Source: Salvelinus alpinus
Lineage: Eukaryota > Chordata > Actinopteri > Salmoniformes > Salmonidae
Length of the DNA: 64,000 nt
NCBI RefSeq assembly: GCF_045679555.1
Contig: NC_092096.1
Span: forward strand, 12,980,471-13,044,470
Direction of reading: 5' to 3'
Below the pieces are notes generated by a model. It ran no database searches and was not told the origin of the DNA. It saw nothing but the letters and a program-made list of their open reading frames with translations. This document shows positions 57,001-64,000 of this stretch, piece after piece. Each line of letters begins with the position of its first letter. The stretch's first letter is position 1. The position numbers and the translations under genes are program-made.

Positions 57001-60000
57001 TAATAACTGTTAGACCAGGTTAGTAAATAACACACCAGCCCAACATGTAATAACTGTCAGATCAGGTTGGTAAATAACACACCAACATGTAATAACTGTC
57101 AGATCAGGTTGGTAAATAACACACCAACATGTAATAACTGTCAGACCAGGTTGGTAAATAACACACCAACATGTAATAACTGTCAGATCAGGTTGGTAAA
57201 TAACACATCAGCCCAACATGTAATAACTGTCAGACCAGATTGGTAAATAACACACCAGCCCAACATGTAATAACTGTCAGACCAGGTTGGTAAATAACAC
57301 ACCAGCCCAACATGTAATAACTGTTAGACCAGGTTGGTAAATAACACACCAACATGTAATAACTGTCAGACCAGATTGGTAAATAACACACCAGCCCAAC
57401 ATGTAATAACTGTCAGACCAGGTTGGTAAATAACACACCAGCCCAACATGTAATAACTGTTAGACCAGGTTGGTAAATAACACACCAACATGTAATAACT
57501 GTCAGACCAGGTTGGTAAATAACACACCAACATGTAATAACTGTCAGACCAGGTTGGTAAATAACACACCAACATGTAATAACTGTCAGACCAGGTTGGT
57601 AAATAACACACCAGCCCAACATGTAATAACTGTTAGACCAGGTTGGTAAATAACACACCAACATGTAATAACTGTCAGACCAGGTTGGTAAATAACACAC
57701 CAACATGTAATAACTGTCAGACCAGGTTGGTAAATAACACACCAACATGTAATAACTGTCAGACCAGGTTGGTAAATAACACACCAGCCCAACATGTAAT
57801 AACTGTTAGACCAGGTTGGTAAATAACACACCAACATGTAATAACTGTCAGACCAGGTTGGTAAATAACACACCAACATGTAATAACTGTCAGACCAGGT
57901 TGGTAAATAACACACCAACATGTAATAACTGTTAGACCAGGTTGGTAAATAACACACCAGCCCAACATGTAATAACTGTCAGACCAGGTTGGTAAATAAC
58001 ACACCAGCCCAACATGTAATAACTGTCAGACCAGGTTGGTAAATAACACACCAACATGTAATAACTGTCAGACCAGGTTGGTAAATAACACACCAACATG
58101 TAATAACTGTTAGACCAGGTTGGTAAATAACACACCAGCCCAACATGTAATAACTGTCAGACCAGGTTGGTAAATAACACACCAGCCCAACATGTAATAA
58201 CTGTTAGACCAGGTTGGTAAATAACACACCAGCCCAACATGTAATAACTGTTAGACCAGGTTGGTAAATAACACACCAGCCCAACATGTAATAACTGTTA
58301 GACCAGGTTGGTAAATAACACACCAACATGTAATAACTGTCAGACCAGGTTGGTAAATAACACACCAGCCCAACATGTAATAACTGTCAGACCAGGTTGG
58401 TAAATAACACACCAACATGTAATAACTGTCAGACCAGGTTGGTAAATAACACACCAACATGTAATAACTGTTAGACCAGGTTGGTAAATGACACACCAGC
58501 CCAACATGTAATAACTGTCAGACCAGGTTGGTAAATAACACACCAACATGTAATAACTGTTAGACCAGGCTGGTAAATAACACACCAACATGTAATAACT
58601 GTCAGACCAGGTTGGTAAATAACACACCAGCCCAACATGTATTTACTGTCAGACCAGGTTGGTAAATAACACACCAACATGTAATAACTGTTAGACCAGG
58701 TTGGTAATAACACACCAGCCCAACATGTAATAACTGTCAGACCAGGTTGGTAAATAACACACCAACATGTAATAACTGTCAGACCAGGTTGGTAAATAAC
58801 ACACCAGCCCAACATGAAATAACTGTTAGATCAGGTTGGTAAATAACACACCAGCCCAACATGTAATAACTGTTAGACCAGGTTGGTAAATAACACACCA
58901 GCCCAACATGAAATAACTGTTAGACCAGGTTGGTAAATAACACACCAGCCCAACATGTAATAACTGTCAGACCAGGTTGGTAAATAACACACCAACATGT
59001 AATAACTGTCAGACCAGGTTGGTAAATAACACACCAACATGTAATAACTGTCAGACCAGGTTGGTAAATAACACACCAGCCCAACATGTAATAACTGTCA
59101 GACCAGGTTGGTAAATAACACACCAGCCCAACATGTAATAACTGTCAGACCAGATTGGTAAATAACACACCAACATGTAATAACTGTCAGACCAGGTTGG
59201 TAAATAACACACCAGCCCAACATGTAATAACTGTTAGACCAGATTGGTAAATAACACACCAGCCCAACATGTAATAACTGTCAGACCAGGTTGGTAAATA
59301 ACACACCAGCCCAACATGTAATAACTGTCAGACCAGGTTGGTAAATAACACACCAGCCCAACATGTAATAACTGTCAGACCAGATTGGTAAATAACACAC
59401 CAGCCCAACATGTAATAACTGTTAGACGAGGTTGGTAAATAACACACCAGCCCAACATGTAATAACTGTTAGACCAGGTTGGTAAATAACACACCAGCCC
59501 AACATGTAATAACTGTCAGACCAGATTGGTAAATAACACACCAGCCCAACATGTAATAACTGTTAGACCAGGTTAGTAAATAACACACCAGCCCAACATG
59601 TAATAACTGTTAGACCAGGTTGGTAAATAACACACCAACATGTAATAACTGTCAGATCAGGTTGGTAAATAACACACCAGCCCAACATGTAATAACTGTC
59701 AGACCAGGTTGGTAAATAACACACCAACATGTAATAACTGTCAGATCAGGTTGGTAAATAACACACCAACATGTAATAACTGTCAGATCAGGTTGGTAAA
59801 TAACACATCAGCCCAACATGTAATAACTGTCAGACCAGGTTGGTAAATAACACACCAACCCAACATGTAATAACTGTCAGACCAGGTTGGTAAATAACAC
59901 ACCAGCCCAACATGTAATAACTGTTAGACCAGGTTGGTAAATAACACACCAACATGTAATAACTGTCAGACCAGGTTGGTAAATAACACACCAACATGTA

Positions 60001-60070
60001 ATAACTGTCAGACCAGGTTGGTAAATAACACACCAACATGAAATAACTGTTAGACCAGGTTAGTAAATGA
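54035..60070. repeat. 6-kb minisatellite, alternating 42- and 47-bp units
   Basis: Roughly 135 units with core ACTGTCAGACCAGGTTGGTA. The 47-bp form reads ACACACCAGCCCAACATG, the 42-bp form ACACACCAACATG. The C/T change in TGTCAGA/TGTTAGA and the 42/47 pattern recur in long blocks; for instance the rare unit with CATGTATTTACTG occurs at 56271 and 58636, 2365 bp apart, with similar neighbours. Open frames of 67-179 codons on the minus strand are by-products. The array is within a tmem19 intron. Confidence 0.97.
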
Positions 60071-60773
60071 CTAGTCTAGTCTAGAGACAGTAACATATAG
60101 TAACAACTCTCAAACATAATTACCTTCTTTCTACATACAGTCTGCAACTCAAATGGCACCCTATTCCCTATATAGTGCAGTACTTTTGACCAGGGTATTT
60201 GTGCCATCTGGACTCAGTGTGGGGCTGAAAGCCATGGTCCAAAAGGTCTCATGATCCCCCCTGTAGAGAGACAGAGCCTGCCAGACGTAGCCTGAATATG
60301 CATAAATCCTTTAACTTCCTGTTAACAAGCCTCATGGCAGCATGACATGACCTTTGATCCTGTCCTATACCCTGAACTTTCACTTGTGATACGACAACGC
60401 ACCATTACAGAGCACAATAACACCATTATAAACATTAGTTTAGTCGTTACTCGTTACTTATATACAAGTGACTTCAAAAAGTATTCAGACCCATTGGTTT
60501 TTTACACATTTTGTTACGTTACAGCGTTATTCTAAATTGGATTAAATAAAAAATCCTCAGCAATCTACTCACAACACCCCATAATGACAAAGTGAAAACA
60601 GGTATGTAGAAATTGTTCCAAATGTATTAAAAATAAACCCTTGAATGAGTAGGTGAGTCAACTTTTGACTGGTACTGTGTATCATAATATATATGTATGT
60701 ACATATATACACAAATAAAATTTGATTTGATTACACATTTATCAGAAGAAAGGCTTTCAAATCAAAAGGTCAG
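60071..60773. repeat. Duplicated block E2 with chimeric Tc1 remnant
   Basis: The counterpart of 52641-53318. It contains the half-palindrome AAATGGCACCCTATTCCC and the same join of two Tc1-like ends (60475-60690). The shared join shows that the block was duplicated after the join formed. Confidence 0.86.
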
Positions 60774-60846
60774 CACCCAACGTGGGGCTCGAACCCACGA
60801 CCCTGAGATTAAGAGTCTCATGCTCTACCGACTGAGCTAGCCGGGC
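60774..60846 (-). tRNA. tRNA-Lys(CTT), copy 7, acceptor variant
   Basis: A 73-nt tRNA like the others but with one change: plus-strand A for G at 60775, so position 72 is T in place of C and the first acceptor pair becomes G-T. Anticodon, boxes A and B and terminator are intact. It may be a functional variant or an early pseudogene. Confidence 0.93.
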
Positions 60847-60948
60847 TTGCATCACTATATAACACCACCCACATACAGACCTCACAGGGCGTGACCCAAC
60901 CCTGCCCACTGACAGACCTCACCAGGTCTGAACTCTCTCTCTCTATAT

Positions 60949-62475
60949 CAGTACCAGTCAAAAGTTGACACCTACTCATTCCAAGGTTTTTCTTCATTTT
61001 TTACTACTTTACATTTTTTACCTACTCTACATTGTAAAACAATAGTGAAGACAAATTCTGAAATAACACATATGGAATCATGTAGTATATTTTATATTCT
61101 TCAAAGCAGCCACCATTTGCTTTGAAAGCTTTGCACACTCTTGGCATTCTCTCAACCAGCTTCATGAGGAATGATTTTCCAACAGTCTTGAAGGAGTTCC
61201 CACATATGCTGAGCACTTGTTGGCTGCTATTCCACTCTTTTTCCTTTTCCACTCTGCGGTCCAACTCATCCCAAACCATCTCATTTGGGTTGAGGTCAGA
61301 TGATTGTGGAGGCAAGGTCATCTGATGCAGCACTCCATCACTCTCCTTCTTGGTCAAAAAGCCCTTACACAGCCTGGAAGTGTGTTTTGGCTCATTATCC
61401 TGTTGAAAAACAAAATGTTAGTCCCACTAAGCGCAAACCAGATGGGATGGCGTATCGCTGCAGAATGCTGTGGTAGCCATGCTGGTTATGTGTGCCTTGA
61501 ATTCCAAATAAATAGCAAAGCACCCCCACACCACCTCCTCCATGCTTCACGGTGGGAACCACAGATACAAAGATCATCTGTTCACCTACTCTGCGTCTCA
61601 CAAAGACACGGCGGTTGGAACCAAACATCTTAAATTTGGACTCTTTAGACCAAAGAACAGATTTCGACCGGTCTAATGTCCATTGATCGTATTTCTTGGC
61701 CCAAGCAAGTCTCTTCTTCTTATTGGTGTCCTTTAGTAGTGGTTTCTTTGCAGCAATTCAACCATGAAGGCCTGATTCACACAGTCTCCTCTGAACAGTT
61801 GATGTTGAGATGTGTCTGTTATTTGAACTCTGTGAAGCATTTATTTGGGCTGCAATCTGAGGCTGGTAACTAATGAACTTATCCTCTGCAGCAGAGGTAA
61901 CTCTGGATCTTCCTTTCCTGTGGCGGTCCTCATGAGACCCAGTTTCATCATAACGCTTGATGGTTTTTGCGACTGCACTTGAAGAAACTTTCCAACTCTT
62001 GACATTTTCAAGAATTGACTGACCTTCATGTCTTAAAGTAATGATGGACTGTTGTTTCTCTTCGCTTATTTGAGCTGTTCCTGCCATAATATGGACTTGG
62101 TCTTATATCAAATAGGACTATCTTCTGTATACTAGGGCTATCTTCCTTTTCACAACACAACTGATTGGCTCAAACGCATTAAGAAGGAAAGAAATTCCAC
62201 AAATTAACAAGGGACACCTGGTAATTGAAATGCATTCCAGGTGACTACCTCATGGAGCTGGTTGAGAGAATGCCAAGAATGTGCAAAGCTGTCATCAAAG
62301 CAAAGTGTGGCTACTTTGAAGAATCTAAAATCTAAAATATATTTTCATTTGTTTAACACCACATGATTCCTTGTGTGTTATTTCATAGTTTGTCTTCACT
62401 TATTCTAAATTGTAGAAAACAGTAAAAATAAAGAAAACCCTGGAATGAGTAGGTGTCCACATTTTTGACTGGCAT
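60949..62475 (-). mobile_element. Tc1-like transposon, full length, inactive, minus strand
   Basis: The left end is CAGTACCAGTCAAAAGTTGA; the right end is a diverged inverse (TTTTTGACTGGCAT). The length is about 1.53 kb. Transposase pieces lie on the minus strand at 61758-62087 (N-terminal), 61395-61628 (middle) and 61022-61357 (C-terminal). The same family provides the fragment at 32851-33028 and the right halves of the chimeric remnants at 53200 and 60660. It lies in the tmem19 intron in the same orientation as the gene. Confidence 0.86.
61022..62087 (-). pseudogene. Tc1-like transposase pseudogene, minus strand
   Basis: The N-terminal part starts at ATG 62087 and encodes the paired-type helix-turn-helix DNA-binding region, with a GRPR-like basic hinge counterpart (HRKGRSRVTS) and a STVQRRL helix. 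A frameshift near 61758 breaks it. The middle piece has the VKHGGGGVGV stretch. The C-terminal piece contains the third catalytic acid in a DLNPNEMVWDELDRRV stretch. Multiple frameshifts make it inactive. Confidence 0.85.
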
Positions 62476-62496
62476 TCATACATACATACATACATA
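62476..62496. repeat. TACA microsatellite
   Basis: Five to six CATA/TACA units between two Tc1-like elements. Confidence 0.85.
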
Positions 62497-63571
62497 CACT
62501 ACCTTTCAAAAGTTTGGGGTCACTTAGAAAGGTCCTTGTTTTTGAAAGAAAAGCAAAAAAAAATTGTCCATTAAAATAACATAAAATTGATCAGAAATAC
62601 AGTGTAGACATCGTTAATGTTGTAAATGACTATTGTTGCTGGAAACGGCTGATTTTTAATGGAATATCTACATAGGCGTATCTCAGACTGGCCAAAGAAA
62701 TAAAAGAATAAGATTGTGTTATTTTGCCCATCTTAATCTTTTATTTCTTTGGCCAGTCTGAGATATGGCTTTTTCTTTGCAACTCTGCCTAGAAGGCCAG
62801 CATCCCGGGGTTGCCTCTTCACTGTTGACGTTGAGACTGGTGTTTTGCAGGTACTATTTAATGAAGCTGCCAGTTGAGGACTTGTGAGGCGTCCGTTTCT
62901 CAAACTAGACACACTAATGTACTTGTCCTCTTGCTCAGTTGTGCACCGGGGCCTCCCACTCCTCTTTCTATTCTGGTTAGAGCCAGTTTGCGCTGCTCTG
63001 TGAAGGGAGGAGTACACAGCGTTGTACGAGATCTTCCGTTTGTTGGCAATTTCTCACATGCAATAGCCTTAATTTCTCAGAACAAGAATAGAATGAAGAG
63101 TTTCAGAAGAAAGGTCTTTGTTTCTGGCCATTTTGAGTCCTTAATCAAATCCACAAATGCTGATGCTCCAGATACTCAACTAGTCTAAAGAAGGCCAGTT
63201 GTATTGCTTCTTTAAAATCAGCACAACAGTTTTCAGCTGTGCTAACATAATTGCAAAATAGTTTTCTAATGATCAATTAGCCTTTTAAAATTATAAACTT
63301 GGATTCACTAACACAACGTGCCATTGGAACACAGGAGTGATGGTTGCTGATAATGGGCCTATGTACGCCTATGTAGATATTCCATTATGATTATTATTAT
63401 ATATATATTTTTAAATCAGCCGTTTCCAGCTACAATAGTAATTTACAACATTAACAATGTCTACACTGTATTTCTGATCAATTTGATGTTATTTTAAATG
63501 GACCATTTCTTTTTTTCTTTTTTTTTTAACAAGGACATTTCTAAGTGACCCCAAACTTTTGAATGGTAGTG
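62497..63571 (-). mobile_element. Tc1-like transposon, third family, catalytic part deleted
   Basis: The ends CACTACCTTTCAAAAGTTTG and its inverse CAAACTTTTGAATGGTAGTG bound about 1.07 kb. A minus-strand frame at 62733-63017 covers only the N-terminal DNA-binding domain, with a SGRPRCTTEQEDKYI segment and a STVKRQPRDAGLLGR end. The catalytic DDE part is missing, so the copy is non-autonomous. Near 62680 and 62745 the strings ACTGGCCAAAGAAATAAAAG and TTTATTTCTTTGGCCAGTCT are inverted, forming a local hairpin of about 28 bp per arm. Confidence 0.85.
62733..63017 (-). pseudogene. Tc1-like transposase N-terminal fragment
   Basis: Ninety-four codons with the second helix-turn-helix and linker of a Tc1-type transposase. 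It lacks the DDE domain, so it could bind transposon ends at most. Its start ATG is internal to the original gene. Confidence 0.75.
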
Positions 63572-63589
63572 TACACACACACACTCTAT

Positions 63590-64000
<411 letters not shown>

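Noticed and set aside
54014-60039. Series of minus-strand frames of 67-179 codons with a Trp/Tyr/Cys-rich repeat
   Set aside because: They are translations of the 42/47-bp minisatellite. The units change phase at each 47-bp unit and there are no promoters, splice sites or conservation.

Overview
The window is vertebrate nuclear DNA, almost certainly from a salmonid fish (salmon, trout or charr group). Three lines of evidence support this. It holds single exons of two conserved vertebrate genes, RAB21 and TMEM19, in the same relative order and orientation as in human. The dispersed repeats are salmonid types: tRNA-derived SINEs with HpaI or SmaI sites, a 5S-rRNA-derived SINE, several Tc1-like transposons and palindromic MITEs. 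Very long minisatellites are interspersed between them. No bacterial gene organisation, CRISPR array or operon is present. Genus and species cannot be fixed from the sequence alone.

Layout. 1-15472: two defective endogenous retrovirus copies in tandem that share a central LTR (LTR-internal-LTR-internal-LTR); the first LTR is cut by the window edge. Each internal part keeps a leader with a 78-bp tandem repeat, about 4.7 kb without a recognisable gene, then an integrase C-terminal remnant and env-like reading frames. 15473-26930: non-coding DNA with minisatellites (20-22 bp, 28 bp, 64 bp), MITEs, a Tc1 fragment, an HpaI-type SINE and a 5S-derived SINE. 27013-27153: first coding exon of rab21 on the minus strand. 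29320-31139: 37-42-bp minisatellite with poly-C tracts. 31291-35277: three small minus-strand exons with matched splice phases, a probable small unidentified gene open in two frames; its introns hold an L1-like LINE with a nested Tc1 end, a SmaI-type SINE and a long-TIR MITE. 35997-36069: a tRNA-Lys(CTT) gene. 36626-48150: an 11.5-kb minisatellite with 39-bp units and higher-order structure. 48484-63847: the last three coding exons of tmem19 on the minus strand; the 12.8-kb intron between two of them contains six more tRNA-Lys(CTT) genes, a 6-kb 42/47-bp minisatellite and parts of three Tc1-like families.

The host genes all run on the minus strand in the order tmem19, small gene, rab21, but nothing indicates that they are co-regulated. 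Most of the window's bulk is repeat expansion. The strongest second-look items are the shared-LTR tandem provirus with mosaic divergence, the tRNA genes whose flanks switch as if they were recombination points, the partial tmem19 exon duplication in the next intron, the two-frame small gene, and minisatellites that begin at or inside DNA-transposon ends. I found no clear evidence of a wholly new functional system.
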